Positions 8,496-18,185 of a stretch of 64,000 bases of DNA are shown here, piece after piece. The stretch spans positions 62,001-126,000 of the forward strand of contig CAXXHY010000010.1 of the NCBI GenBank assembly GCA_963667575.2, given 5' to 3'. The DNA comes from G963665495 sp963667575 (GTDB taxonomy: Bacteria; Desulfobacterota; Desulfovibrionia; Desulfovibrionales; Desulfovibrionaceae). The translations under genes were made by a program, and so were the position numbers. The notes under the pieces were generated by a model, which worked only from the letters and a program-made list of their open reading frames with translations, was not told the DNA's origin and made no database searches. The stretch's first letter is position 1; each line of letters opens with the position of its first letter.

Positions 8496-8942
8496 TTAGA
8501 GTGTTGTATCCAACAGTCGGATGGCTTCCTCAGGAGTCGTTGCCGGAGTAACACCATCAACAGCGGCCCAGTGCCCCAGTGCAATGACCTTGCGTCCTAT
8601 TTTCATTGCCAGTCCGATTTCTGAAAGCGTGCCGGCTGAGCCTTCCACTGCTATGACAGCCTCGCCGTTGAGGACTACAAGGTAGTTTCTCATGGGACCC
8701 AGACCGGTAGCAATGGCAAAATCGATAAAAGAATTGGCTCCGGCCTGCGAGTCTCCCGGCAAAATTCCAATGGTCGTGCCACCGCAGCTTTTTGCGCCTT
8801 GGCAGACGGCTTCCATTACTCCGCCCAGACCACCGCAAACAATGGCATAACCTGCACGCGCAAGACCTTGGCCCAGCTTTTGGGCCGTGGACGCCACGGT
8901 TTCGTCGCAACTACCGGCTCCTATAACGGAAATTCGGCGCAT
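8496..8942 (-). CDS. TIGR00725/LOG-like nucleotide-binding protein
   Basis: A 148-residue Rossmann-like protein with VIGAGSCDETV at the start, CGGLGGVMEAVCQGA, and EGSAGTLSEIG, a variant of the PGGxGTxxE motif shared with LOG cytokinin riboside phosphoribohydrolases. It resembles the short TIGR00725 group, whose substrate is not known. GAGG seven bases before the ATG supports the start. Confidence 0.75.
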   Translation of the reverse strand: MRRISVIGAGSCDETVASTAQKLGQGLARAGYAIVCGGLGGVMEAVCQGAKSCGGTTIGILPGDSQAGANSFIDFAIATGLGPMRNYLVVLNGEAVIAVEGSAGTLSEIGLAMKIGRKVIALGHWAAVDGVTPATTPEEAIRLLDTTL

Positions 8943-9028
8943 GATGGTCCTCGGCGTTCAGGTTTTGTATAATACGTATAAAACGAACGCTTTCTACAAA
9001 AAATTTTTTTTGGAAAATGTCAATAAAA

Positions 9029-11752
9029 TTAGCTTGTGAAATTAATATCAAGAAACTCGGAAAATTCGGGATCCCTGTTTTGTATTTTTTCCGCCAATTG
9101 TTGTGCCAGAGAATACTGCTCCAGAACCGTGGATGCTTCCCCGTCGATTTTGGCAGCCTTGATATGGTTGAGAATCACGCCGTATATCGGACCTTCGGGT
9201 ATGTTGAGGCCTTTCAGGTCCTTACCGGTAATCGAAATGGTTACATGCTGCAATTGCGTCAAGTAAAGCGAAAGATGCTTGCGCAATTCTTCGTGGCGAT
9301 TGGTGGCCATGAGGTACAATACGCCTTCCAGCCGTATGGGGTCGAGCATGAAATACAGTTCGCTGAGTTTTCCCTTTTTTTTGACCCAGTACATCAAAGG
9401 ATCCTTGGTGGTCTGGACAAGCTGGCTGGTACTGACAAAGGATTCGGTATCCCGTTTTGACAGCCCGAGACGTTTCAGCAGGCTCAGGATCTGTTCCGGG
9501 CGCATTTGCGAACACAGGCACATGAGGTAGAGAATCCAGGGGCGGGGCAAGGGCTCGATGTACAGTAATTTATACCAGTTCAGTACCTTGCTGACCTCTT
9601 CGCAACGGCCTTCCTGAACCGGCGTGAGGTTCAGTGCCGGGTGAATGGCTTGCAAAATGCCCAGCTCATGCATGCTGCGAAAGCAGTCCAGGGGGCGTTC
9701 CTCTTCCATTATCAAACGCAGTTCCTGAAAAATACGCGCACCGGATAAACGCATGAACAGATTCAGACTGAGAGCGTTTTTGATCAGCCGCCGGGTCTGG
9801 CCGCCTATCTCGAAGTGAAAACGCTGTTCGAAGCGGATTGCCCGCAGGATGCGCGTCGGGTCTTCCACAAAGCTCAGGGAATGAATGACGCGCAGGACTT
9901 TGTCTTTGATATCGCGCTGCGCGCCGAAAAAATCGACCAGGCGTCCGAATTCGCCCGGAGTCAGCTGCACTGCCAGCGCATTGATCGTGAAATCGCGGCG
10001 AAACAGGTCCATTTTGATGGAAGAAAGCTCCACAGTGGGCAGCGCTGCTGGATATTCATAGTATTCCAGGCGGGCGGTGGCCACATCGATATGCTGTGTC
10101 TCGTTTCCATGCTCATCCTTGAGAATGACCACGGCGGTTTTGAATTTCGTATGTTCGCGGACGCGGCCTCCCAGCTGTTCGCTCAAAGCCCTCGCAAAGG
10201 CGATGCCGTCGCCTTCCACCACTATGTCCAGATCCAGATTCTTGCGCCGCAGCAGAATGTCCCGTACGAAGCCTCCCACCGCATAGGCTTCGAAACCGAG
10301 TTCCTGGGCCAGTTCGCCGGCATTTTTGAGAAGCTGAAAGTAGTTTTTGGGTAAACGTTCGTTGAGCAGTGTTTTTATACTGCGTTCGCGTTTTTTTTCC
10401 GGGAGCAGGGTTTCCGGGATACGCGCCGGTTCTTCAATCAGAATGTTGATCAGGTCCGTACGGGTAAGTACGCCGATGATGACATTGTTTTCAATGACCG
10501 GGACAAGGTGTTGCCGCTGTCCCAGAATGATTTCCATGACCGGGTAGAGGTCAGCGTCCGGAGAAATGGCCGAACAGTCGCGCAGCATGTATTCCCCGAG
10601 TGGTACGCGTCCCAGATCATGCGCCAAAGCTTTTTCGGCAATGGTGTGCTCGATTATCCCCACGAAGTCTTTTTCTTTCCCATTGACCACCGGAAGGGCC
10701 TTGAGTCCCCAACGGCTCATGATTTCCAGAGCCTCGGATATGGGGCGCTCGCGGTCGATCATGATGGGGGGCTTGCTCATCAGATTTCTGACAACCAGCT
10801 GCGGGTTGATGTGCGAATAAAGCAGGGCGAACAGTTCGTCCTTGACCTGGGAAAGGGTCTTATCCTTGATGCTCGCGGAAGCCGCAAAGGTATGTCCGCC
10901 GCCGCCAAAGGACGAGCAGATCTGGCCCGCGTCAACGTCCGGAGTTTTGCTGCGGGCCACGAGCTGAATTCTGTCCTGCATGCGTCCAAGCGCGAACAAT
11001 GTCCGGATATTTTCCATTTCCAGCATCTTGTGGGCAAGGATGGCGAAATCGCCCACGTAGTTGTTCAGACTGACTTCGCTGATAATAATGGGCACGCCGT
11101 TGATGTCGTAGCTTGTGGCGGATTCCAGCATTTGATTGAGAATGGCGACCTGTTCGGCGGTCAGCCCCCGGTGCAACAGGTCGGAAATGAACGACAGGTC
11201 CATGCCCTGAATTTTCAACCAGGCCGCAGCCTCGAAATCATGCTCCGTGGTGGAGACAAAGGTGAACGAACCCGTGTCTTCAAATATGCCGCAGCCCAGG
11301 ATGGTGGCTTCGTCAGTGGTCAGGGTAATGTTCTTTTTTTGCAGCTCGTTGACCAGAATTGCCGTGGCCGATCCCCAGGGCAGCACAATGCCCTGCGTAT
11401 AGGGAAGATCGTCTTCGGTGTCCGGATGATGGTCGTAAACATGAATCTCCGGGGTCGCCTGGCTCAGAATGGCATGCATATGCCCCAGACGCGAACGTTG
11501 CCGCGTATCTACAAGCACCATGGTCTTGACGGAAGCCGGGTCGATTTCCTTGGCATTCTTGAAATCGAACAGATAGGTGGCGCTTTGAATGACAAAATTT
11601 TTGAGGTTCTTTTCCTGGCTGCCGGGAAAAATCAGCACAGCTCCGGGATAGAGTTTGCTGGCGGCGATCATGGCGGCAAAAGCGTCGAAGTCCGCGTTGT
11701 TGTGCGCGGTGATGACCACAGGTGCCTGAATTTTGGGAGCTTGTTGATTCAT
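9029..11752 (-). CDS. tRNA nucleotidyltransferase, DHH-CBS-polyA polymerase type
   Basis: A 907-residue multidomain protein. A DHH phosphoesterase domain spans about 13-170 (AHNNADFD, DHHPD at 107-111), a DHHA1 domain ends near 310 (FGGGGHTFAASASI, 283-296), two CBS domains lie at about 320-440, and the class II nucleotidyltransferase head starts near 488 (AVGGFVRDILL, catalytic DLD at 507-509), followed by the RNA-binding body. Proteins of this form add the terminal A, or all of CCA, to tRNA 3' ends. The DHH part might add exonuclease activity. The start at 11752 (MNQQAPKIQ) sits 10 bases past the xerD stop; the open frame continues upstream only as overlap with xerD. Confidence 0.85.
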   Translation of the reverse strand: MNQQAPKIQAPVVITAHNNADFDAFAAMIAASKLYPGAVLIFPGSQEKNLKNFVIQSATYLFDFKNAKEIDPASVKTMVLVDTRQRSRLGHMHAILSQATPEIHVYDHHPDTEDDLPYTQGIVLPWGSATAILVNELQKKNITLTTDEATILGCGIFEDTGSFTFVSTTEHDFEAAAWLKIQGMDLSFISDLLHRGLTAEQVAILNQMLESATSYDINGVPIIISEVSLNNYVGDFAILAHKMLEMENIRTLFALGRMQDRIQLVARSKTPDVDAGQICSSFGGGGHTFAASASIKDKTLSQVKDELFALLYSHINPQLVVRNLMSKPPIMIDRERPISEALEIMSRWGLKALPVVNGKEKDFVGIIEHTIAEKALAHDLGRVPLGEYMLRDCSAISPDADLYPVMEIILGQRQHLVPVIENNVIIGVLTRTDLINILIEEPARIPETLLPEKKRERSIKTLLNERLPKNYFQLLKNAGELAQELGFEAYAVGGFVRDILLRRKNLDLDIVVEGDGIAFARALSEQLGGRVREHTKFKTAVVILKDEHGNETQHIDVATARLEYYEYPAALPTVELSSIKMDLFRRDFTINALAVQLTPGEFGRLVDFFGAQRDIKDKVLRVIHSLSFVEDPTRILRAIRFEQRFHFEIGGQTRRLIKNALSLNLFMRLSGARIFQELRLIMEEERPLDCFRSMHELGILQAIHPALNLTPVQEGRCEEVSKVLNWYKLLYIEPLPRPWILYLMCLCSQMRPEQILSLLKRLGLSKRDTESFVSTSQLVQTTKDPLMYWVKKKGKLSELYFMLDPIRLEGVLYLMATNRHEELRKHLSLYLTQLQHVTISITGKDLKGLNIPEGPIYGVILNHIKAAKIDGEASTVLEQYSLAQQLAEKIQNRDPEFSEFLDINFTS

Positions 11753-11762
11753 ATGATTTTGC

Positions 11763-12698
11763 TCAATACATTTTTCCGCGCGGATGAAATTGTTGGTGCA
11801 GGGCGACCAGTTTGTCGGCCTGGACATGCGTATAGATCTCCGTGGCGCTGATGGAGGCGTGCCCGAGAAGCATCTGCACCGTACGCAGGTCCGCACCTCC
11901 CTGGAGCAGGTGGGTGGCAAAAGAATGGCGAAAGGTGTGCGGAGAAATCTTTTTTCCAATACCGGCCTGCAGGGCGTACTTATTGATGGCCTTCCAGACT
12001 GCCTGACGGCTCAGAGCCTTGCCCGAGCGATTCAGAAAAATTTCTTTGGCAATGGGGGAAAATTGCGAACGCCAATGTGCCAGATACGTCTCCAGAATGG
12101 TTTGCGCGGCAGGATGGACAGGCACCAGGCGTTGTTTGCTGCCCTTGCCCCAGACTTTGAGCAGACCGCTTTGTGCGTCGAAATCCAACTGTTTCAGGCT
12201 GATGAGTTCGGAAACGCGGAGTCCTGCGGCGTAAAGCAGTTCCAGCATGGTCCGGTCGCGAAATCCGAGCTTTGTGGTCATATCCGGCTGGCTGAGCAGG
12301 GCGGCGAGGTCCTGGAGCGAAAGCACTTCCGGCAAGGTCCTGGCAATTTTGGGCGATTCGAGAAATTCCGCAGGGTTGGCAGGCAGCGCACCCGATTCAG
12401 CCAGATAGCTGAAAAAACCGCGCAAAGAGGAAACATGACGGGCAATGCTTTTGTTTTTCAGGCCTTCCTCTTTCAATTGCACGAGATACAAGAACAGAAT
12501 GTCGTGATCCACCTGCTGCAGGGGGGCGTCGAGATTTTGCAGAAAATGTACGAACGACTTGAGGTCTTGCGCATAGGCTTCAAGACTGTTTTCAGATAGC
12601 CCCTTGAGAACGACAAGCTGGCCGAGAAAGGCGTCCACCAGGGCGGAGAGTTGCGGAGAATCTACGTTGTTTTGCATTGTGAAGCTATATTCTGGCAT
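11763..12698 (-). CDS. xerD: site-specific tyrosine recombinase of XerC/XerD type
   Basis: A 311-residue recombinase that resolves chromosome dimers at dif. The N-terminal SAM-like DNA-binding domain covers about 15-100. The catalytic set is visible: Arg in LRVSELISL, Lys in GKGSKQRLVP, HTFRHSFATHLLQGGADL, and LGHASISATEIYTH with the nucleophile Tyr. XerD rather than XerC is a guess from overall likeness; only one copy is in the window. It is the promoter-proximal partner of the tRNA nucleotidyltransferase gene. Confidence 0.85.
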   Translation of the reverse strand: MPEYSFTMQNNVDSPQLSALVDAFLGQLVVLKGLSENSLEAYAQDLKSFVHFLQNLDAPLQQVDHDILFLYLVQLKEEGLKNKSIARHVSSLRGFFSYLAESGALPANPAEFLESPKIARTLPEVLSLQDLAALLSQPDMTTKLGFRDRTMLELLYAAGLRVSELISLKQLDFDAQSGLLKVWGKGSKQRLVPVHPAAQTILETYLAHWRSQFSPIAKEIFLNRSGKALSRQAVWKAINKYALQAGIGKKISPHTFRHSFATHLLQGGADLRTVQMLLGHASISATEIYTHVQADKLVALHQQFHPRGKMY

Positions 12699-12795
12699 GG
12701 AAGCGGGCTCTTAACAAGTGGATTTTACGCTGTTTTACCCTCGACAGCGTGTACTATGCGGTGTACGGATTGAAAGGCGAAACAGGGGGTGATCC

Positions 12796-13686
12796 ATGTC
12801 AGTACTCAATTTCGGTTCGTTGAATATCGATCATGTCTATACTGTTGACCATTTTGTCCGCCCGGGCGAAACACTGGCCAGCAGTGCGTATCGGAATTTT
12901 GCAGGCGGAAAAGGGCTGAATCAGTCTGTGGCCCTTGCCAGGGCGGGTGGTTCCGTACGCCATGCCGGCATTGTCGGCCAGGACGGGGAAATGCTGACCA
13001 TGTATCTCGTGGCCAGCGGCGTGGATGCCAGCCTGGTCCGGACTGCGGATGTTCCCACAGGGCATGCCCTGATTCAGGTGGACGGCAGTGGCGAGAACTC
13101 CATCATCCTTTTCGGAGGCGCCAATCGGCAGATACGGCCGGATGACATAGCCGGGACTCTGGATGCCGCGGACGACTGCGATGTTCTGCTGCTGCAGAAC
13201 GAAATTTCCGCAATCCCGGAAATCATGCGGGCCGCAGCAAAGAGGAAGATGCGTATGGTGTTCAATCCCGCCCCCATGGGCCCGGAGGTTCTGGATTACC
13301 CGCTGGAGCTCGTCGAGCTGTTTATCTGCAATGAGACCGAGGCGGCTTTTTTGACCGGCGAGCAAATGCTCGATAAGCAGTGCGCCGCCTTTCGGGAGCG
13401 TTTTCCAAAGGCTTCCTGCCTGCTGACCCTGGGCAGCAAAGGCGCTCTGTTCCTTTCTCCCGAGTCAGAGCTGCGGGTGGATGCCCGCAAGGTCGAGACC
13501 GTGGACAGCACCGCGGCCGGGGATACGTTCATTGGATTTTTTCTTGTCGAGTGGCTGGATCATGGCAATGCACAGCAGGCCATGGAGTACGCGTCCCGGG
13601 CGGCAGCGCTGTGCGTCATGCGTTCGGGCGCAGCCGAGTCCATTCCCGTACGCCGGGATGTGGACGCTTTTACAGCCTCTTCCTGA
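12796..13686 (+). CDS. rbsK: ribokinase-like PfkB sugar kinase
   Basis: A 296-residue PfkB kinase. The N-terminal substrate signature is FAGGKGLNQSVALARAGG and the C-terminal catalytic motif is DSTAAGDTFIGFF, with the base Asp. LGSKGALF is the ribokinase G-loop. It should phosphorylate ribose or a related sugar at the terminal hydroxyl. AGGGGGTGATCC precedes the ATG. No sugar transporter is adjacent. It is divergent from xerD and lies 35 bases upstream of the methyltransferase gene. Confidence 0.85.
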   Translation: MSVLNFGSLNIDHVYTVDHFVRPGETLASSAYRNFAGGKGLNQSVALARAGGSVRHAGIVGQDGEMLTMYLVASGVDASLVRTADVPTGHALIQVDGSGENSIILFGGANRQIRPDDIAGTLDAADDCDVLLLQNEISAIPEIMRAAAKRKMRMVFNPAPMGPEVLDYPLELVELFICNETEAAFLTGEQMLDKQCAAFRERFPKASCLLTLGSKGALFLSPESELRVDARKVETVDSTAAGDTFIGFFLVEWLDHGNAQQAMEYASRAAALCVMRSGAAESIPVRRDVDAFTASS

Positions 13687-13721
13687 CAGCAACTTTTCAG
13701 CAATTATTTTCGAGGTACGTT

Positions 13722-14909
13722 TTGGCGGATTTCAGTAGTTTTCGCAGGCCCATACTGGTTACGTGTCCCAAAGAGCTTTCCGCGGTTCTTTCCCAGGAAA
13801 TCAACGCCCTGGGCTATACGGTCAAGGCGGTTTATCCTGCGGCAGTGGAACTTGAAGGGACACTGACGGATGCAATGCGTTTGAACATTCACCTGCGTAC
13901 GGCGCACAGGGTGCAGTTTCTGTTGGATACGTTCCGGGCTCAATCCCCTGACGAATTATACAAGCACGTATCGGATATCGCCTGGGAGGAGTACCTGTTT
14001 CCGGACGGGTATGTCAGCGTGCGTTCGTTTGTGGATACGGACGCGGTCAATGATTCGCGTTTTGCGAACCAGAGGCTCAAGGACGGCATTGTGGACCGTA
14101 TGCGCCAGAAGACGGGGCAACGTCCGGATTCCGGCCCGGATACGAGCAAGGCTGTGGTCTTTTTGCACTGGAGCGGGGAAAACTGCCAGGTCTGGCTGGA
14201 CACCTCGGGCGAACCGTTGAACCGCCGCAGTTATCGCAAAATCCCCCATGGTGCGCCCATGCAGGAAACCCTTGCCGCAGGCGTGATTTTGAGCAGCCGT
14301 TTCGAACCCGGGCAGCATTTCGTCAATCCCATGTGCGGCAGCGGCACCTTGGGTACGGAAGCCGCGTTGATCGCCATGAATCTGGCTCCCGGACTCTTGC
14401 GTGAGAATTTCGGATTCATGCACATCAAGGGCTTTGACGAGAAAGCGTACCAGGACTTGCGGGATGCGGCCAGGGACGACGCCTATGATACGCCCGGTGC
14501 CAGATTCATCCTGACAGACAGGGACCCGGCCGCCATCAAGGCCGCGCGCGCCAATGCCAGGGCTGCCGGTCTGGAGGAGTTTCTGGAATTCGCGGTATGT
14601 GATTTTCGCAGCACCGAGATTCCCAAAGAGGGCGGAGTGGTCATGCTCAATCCGGAATACGGCAAGCGCCTGGGTGATGAGGCTTCGCTGGAGCAGGTCT
14701 ACAAGGATATCGGTGATTTTTTCAAGCAGAGCTGCGGTGGCTACATGGGGTACGTATTCACTGGAAACCTCAAACTGGCCAAATGCGTGGGGCTGCGGAC
14801 AAAACGCAAGATTCCCTTTTTCAATGCCCGGATCGAGTGCCGTTTGCTGGAGTACGAGTTGTACTCCGGAACACGCAAAAGCAAAAAAGAGCTGAAAGGG
14901 GACTCGTAA
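13722..14909 (+). CDS. THUMP-domain 23S rRNA methyltransferase (RlmL-type)
   Basis: A 395-residue class I RNA methyltransferase. The start is taken as TTG 13722, with GAGG six bases before it. The N-terminal THUMP region is about 15-150. The SAM site is NPMCGSGTLGTEAA, the ribose-binding acid follows in LTDRDPAAIKAARANA, and the catalytic motif is NPEYGKRL, an NPxYG variant of the NPPYGER of RlmL-type N2-guanine methyltransferases. E. coli RlmKL also carries a second methyltransferase domain, which is absent here. Confidence 0.8.
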   Translation: MADFSSFRRPILVTCPKELSAVLSQEINALGYTVKAVYPAAVELEGTLTDAMRLNIHLRTAHRVQFLLDTFRAQSPDELYKHVSDIAWEEYLFPDGYVSVRSFVDTDAVNDSRFANQRLKDGIVDRMRQKTGQRPDSGPDTSKAVVFLHWSGENCQVWLDTSGEPLNRRSYRKIPHGAPMQETLAAGVILSSRFEPGQHFVNPMCGSGTLGTEAALIAMNLAPGLLRENFGFMHIKGFDEKAYQDLRDAARDDAYDTPGARFILTDRDPAAIKAARANARAAGLEEFLEFAVCDFRSTEIPKEGGVVMLNPEYGKRLGDEASLEQVYKDIGDFFKQSCGGYMGYVFTGNLKLAKCVGLRTKRKIPFFNARIECRLLEYELYSGTRKSKKELKGDS

Positions 14910-14959
14910 ACAGGGGATCAGACAAAGCCGCAGGCAGTTCGCAAGGAAAGAGCTGCCTG

Positions 14960-15940
14960 TTAGGTGTAGCGGGGTTCTTCTTCCTTGATGACCTGAAAAG
15001 CCTGGTTGCCCTTGACCGTACCGCAGATTCCCCAGAATTTCCGGATGCCTTCCACTTCCGCTTCCACCAGGTCGTCCGTGTCCGTATCCAGCAGCAGGAT
15101 ATCGCCTTTTTTGAGATACATGAGCTGCCGACCGCTGATTTTCGTGCGGCCGAAACGGATGACCATTTCCACCGGAGTTTCCATCAGGCGTTCTTTCAGC
15201 CGCGAGACCCAGGCATGATCGATTTCCAGGCGCTCGGTCTGGAAACTGGCGTGCAGTTTGGAACGAATGGGTTCGATGGTGGCGTAGGGCAGGCAGACCA
15301 CCAGCGAGCCGATGGCGTTTTCCAGTTCGACTTCAAAGGTGATGACCACAACAACATCACTGGGCGGGACGATTGCCGCGAACTGCGGGTTGATTTCCGA
15401 ACGCACCAGTTCGAGGTTCACTTCATGCACCGGACGCCAGGATTCTTCCATGTTGTCCAGGGCGAGTTTGATTACGCGGTCCACGATGGCCTGCTCAATA
15501 CGGGTAAATTCGCGGCCTTCGATTTTCGGCTGACTGCCGGAGCCTCCGAAAAAGTTTTCCACAAGGGCGAAAACCAGGCGCGAATCTACGACGATGATGG
15601 CGTTGCCGCGCAAGGGCTCCATTTTGAAGATGTTGATGCTGGTAGGCACCGGGAGCGAGCGCATGAAATCGCCGAACTTGGTCATGTCGATGGAAATGGG
15701 ATTGAGCTCGACGCGTTTGCGTACGGAGTTGCTCAGGGCATTGGTGCAGAGTCTGGCAAAGCGGTCGTTGACGATTTCCAGAACCGGCATACGACCACGG
15801 ATGATGCGGTCCTGGTTGGCCAGGTCAAAGGGAACAATCCCGGAGTCGTCCTCCGCGACTTCACCCTCGGTTTCGATTTCTCCACCGGAGAGGCCCCTCA
15901 ATAGGGCATCAACTTCATCCTGGGCAAGTATTTTGCTCAT
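14960..15940 (-). CDS. fliM: flagellar motor switch protein FliM
   Basis: A 326-residue FliM. The N-terminal MSKILAQDEVDALLRGL is the segment that binds CheY-P in FliM proteins. The middle domain and the C-terminal SPOA domain (KISGRQLMYLKKGDILLLDTD) follow at normal length. FliM forms the C-ring with FliG and FliN. GGGAG lies before the ATG. No other flagellar gene is in the window, so it is an orphan relative to the usual fli operon. A short imperfect hairpin (14931-14959) lies just past its stop, with no T-run. Confidence 0.95.
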   Translation of the reverse strand: MSKILAQDEVDALLRGLSGGEIETEGEVAEDDSGIVPFDLANQDRIIRGRMPVLEIVNDRFARLCTNALSNSVRKRVELNPISIDMTKFGDFMRSLPVPTSINIFKMEPLRGNAIIVVDSRLVFALVENFFGGSGSQPKIEGREFTRIEQAIVDRVIKLALDNMEESWRPVHEVNLELVRSEINPQFAAIVPPSDVVVVITFEVELENAIGSLVVCLPYATIEPIRSKLHASFQTERLEIDHAWVSRLKERLMETPVEMVIRFGRTKISGRQLMYLKKGDILLLDTDTDDLVEAEVEGIRKFWGICGTVKGNQAFQVIKEEEPRYT

Positions 15941-16133
15941 CTCAGGCTCCCTAACCAGTCCATCCAGAAAGCAAATAACATGTTGCGCCCATCATCGGGC
16001 TCTTAATTAAGTCTAGAAAAAGCTACCTGTTGTCCCGCAAGGGGTCAAGAACTTCCTTGTGGATAATTTAATGCAGAAGCCATGCCATGTGAAGTGCAAA
16101 GTACGCGGATTTCCAGAAAAACGCCTTTATGGC

Positions 16134-17600
16134 TCAAAAGCGTTCGAGACGGATATGGACGCGATCCGCATTTTCATCGGCATTGGCCGTATTGGTAAGG
16201 TCGCTTCCAAATCCGATTGCGCGCAGCCGGGTTGCGTCGATTTCATAGCGCTGCTGGAGGTATTTTTTCACATTCTGTGCCCTGGCCTGGGAAATGCGAT
16301 GATTTTCCATGTATGCCTGTCCGGAAGCATGTCCTTCTATGACGATACGCATGTCGGGCCTGGCGCGCATCAGCTTGCCAACAGCGTCTATTGTCTGGTG
16401 GGTATGTGCTTCCAGCCTGGAGGCAGACTGCTTGAATCGTATATCGAACTGATCAGCAAGAGGGGCGCTGGCACTGTCTATGTTTTGGGGCAGACGTACG
16501 GAAGAGTGAAAACGGCTATGCGTACTTGCGGACGTATAATCAGATGTATTCAGGGTTATGATAACACGGCGGTTCAGACGGCGTCCTTCTTCAGTGGCAT
16601 TGTCCGCAATGGGATTGTTCTGGCCGTATCCGCGTACCTGAAGACGCTCGGACGAAATGTTGTAGTCATTCATGAGAAGCTGTTTGATGGTTTGAGCGCG
16701 CATGACGGAAATCGTCATGTTGTTTGCCTCATTTCCGGAACTGTCCGTGTACCCGTTGATTTTCGCCATGGTGCCGGGATGTTGCCGGAGATAATCGCCC
16801 AGAGAGTTGATCTGCTGGTGCAGTGAGTTGTTCAGTTCGGTCTGATTGGCTTCGAACTGGATGTTGTACGGACGATGCAGGGCCACGTATGACGTATGGG
16901 AGCTGTAATAGCCCTTCAGTTCGATGTCCACGCGACGATTTCGTTCGCGGCCAAGGGCGGTTTTGTTGGAAACCATGGGCTTTGTGTCTCCAAAGCCTGC
17001 GGATAATATGCGTTGTGGGTCGAGACCATACATTTGTATGAGACTGTCTTTGATGAATTGAGCGCGTTTTTCCGAGAGCTGCATGTTTATTTGGGCATCA
17101 CCACTGTTATCGGAATGGCCGGAAAGTGTGATTTTTGAATGGGGGTTGTTTTTCAGCAGCAGGGCGATACGTTGAATTCTGAGGTGCTGTTCGTCGGAGA
17201 CAATCGCCTGGCTGCTTTGGAAGGGAATTGTCAGGGAAAGAAACAGGGACAACGGACAGCCGGTTCCATCAACAGCGAGATTGCCGGGCGTTGCCGGGCA
17301 TTCGTCCTGCAGATTGGATACGCCGTCGCCATCGCTATCCAGATGCGGAGCAGCGTCTTGGGAAGCGACGGCTGTTTTGGGGCACAAGCCGTGTGTCATA
17401 TCCAATACTTTTGTAAATCGCGGCTGTCGGGCAGCGGGAGCGCGGGATATTTCCCTGTGCTCTTCCCTGTGCTTTAAAGTGGGCGACTGCTGTACTGTAT
17501 TGTGTTTTTCCACGGAAAGCTTCGGAGTCTGGGACAGGCCTGTATGGCTGCAACCACTGAGCCAGGTGATACACAAAAGCAGGGCAAGCAGAGTTTTCAT
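16134..17600 (-). CDS. outer-membrane lipoprotein with TSP3 motif and three tandem OmpA domains
   Basis: A 488-residue protein. The signal peptide ends in the lipobox WLSGC (C17). After a polar linker comes a calcium-binding TSP3-like motif (DSDGDGVSNLQDE, 88-100). Three OmpA C-terminal peptidoglycan-binding domains follow, at about 124-229, 246-350 and 386-486. The first two keep the NxxLSxxRA-like helix and the RNRRV/RLNRRV arginines that hold diaminopimelate. The third is less conserved (ADRVHIRL). Most Pal/OmpA proteins have a single such domain. Start at 17600 is set by the signal peptide. It should tether the outer membrane to peptidoglycan. Confidence 0.85.
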   Translation of the reverse strand: MKTLLALLLCITWLSGCSHTGLSQTPKLSVEKHNTVQQSPTLKHREEHREISRAPAARQPRFTKVLDMTHGLCPKTAVASQDAAPHLDSDGDGVSNLQDECPATPGNLAVDGTGCPLSLFLSLTIPFQSSQAIVSDEQHLRIQRIALLLKNNPHSKITLSGHSDNSGDAQINMQLSEKRAQFIKDSLIQMYGLDPQRILSAGFGDTKPMVSNKTALGRERNRRVDIELKGYYSSHTSYVALHRPYNIQFEANQTELNNSLHQQINSLGDYLRQHPGTMAKINGYTDSSGNEANNMTISVMRAQTIKQLLMNDYNISSERLQVRGYGQNNPIADNATEEGRRLNRRVIITLNTSDYTSASTHSRFHSSVRLPQNIDSASAPLADQFDIRFKQSASRLEAHTHQTIDAVGKLMRARPDMRIVIEGHASGQAYMENHRISQARAQNVKKYLQQRYEIDATRLRAIGFGSDLTNTANADENADRVHIRLERF

Positions 17601-18185
17601 GATGATCCCCAAGGAATGTTGTCGAGATTTACATAGGAAAGAATGCAGCTGATAATTGAGATCGCGAGCGTGCATGGAAGAATTCCAGCCACTCAATAAC
17701 GGAGATGAAATGTGTGTGTTTCTGGAGCGGAGTCTATGTAATATTGTACGAAAGACAGATTGCATAGTGGGTTTATATTGATCCGCAGGAAGCAGTTTCA
17801 GGTGGTTATTTATGTATTCTACGATTGCCTTTTTCAGGTGTCACGAATAATCAATTTTGATAATGCAAGATGCTCTTTGGTGTAGTATACAATATTATCT
17901 GAATTATGCAATAATTTTTTTATTGCTATCTGTTAAACATTATCTATATTTTTTTTAGAACACTTGGAGTATGTATTACAACAGTGAGCATTGAGTTTGA
18001 TGGTATGCCGAAGTTTTTCTTTTTGGATGCTTTTACCAGTTGAAAAGTGCAGCATTTGATTTTTTGGCATTTGCGTATTGAAGTTTTAGCTTGTGGCGGA
18101 TATGAACGAATGCACAAGAAAAAAAATCCTGGCAGTCCGTAAAATCAAGTTGCAGCAACCCGGTTAACATTACGGAGTCGATTAA
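17601..18185. other. AT-rich divergent intergenic region
   Basis: 585 bases between two divergent lipoprotein genes. The stretch 17800-17990 is strongly AT-rich, with long T and A runs. It should hold both promoters. I find no clear terminator, riboswitch or open frame with a ribosome site in it. Confidence 0.5.

Noticed and set aside
14931..14959. Hairpin CAGGCAG/CTGCCTG between the methyltransferase gene and fliM.
   Set aside because: Stem is only seven pairs with a 15-base loop and no T-run on either strand, so not called as a terminator.
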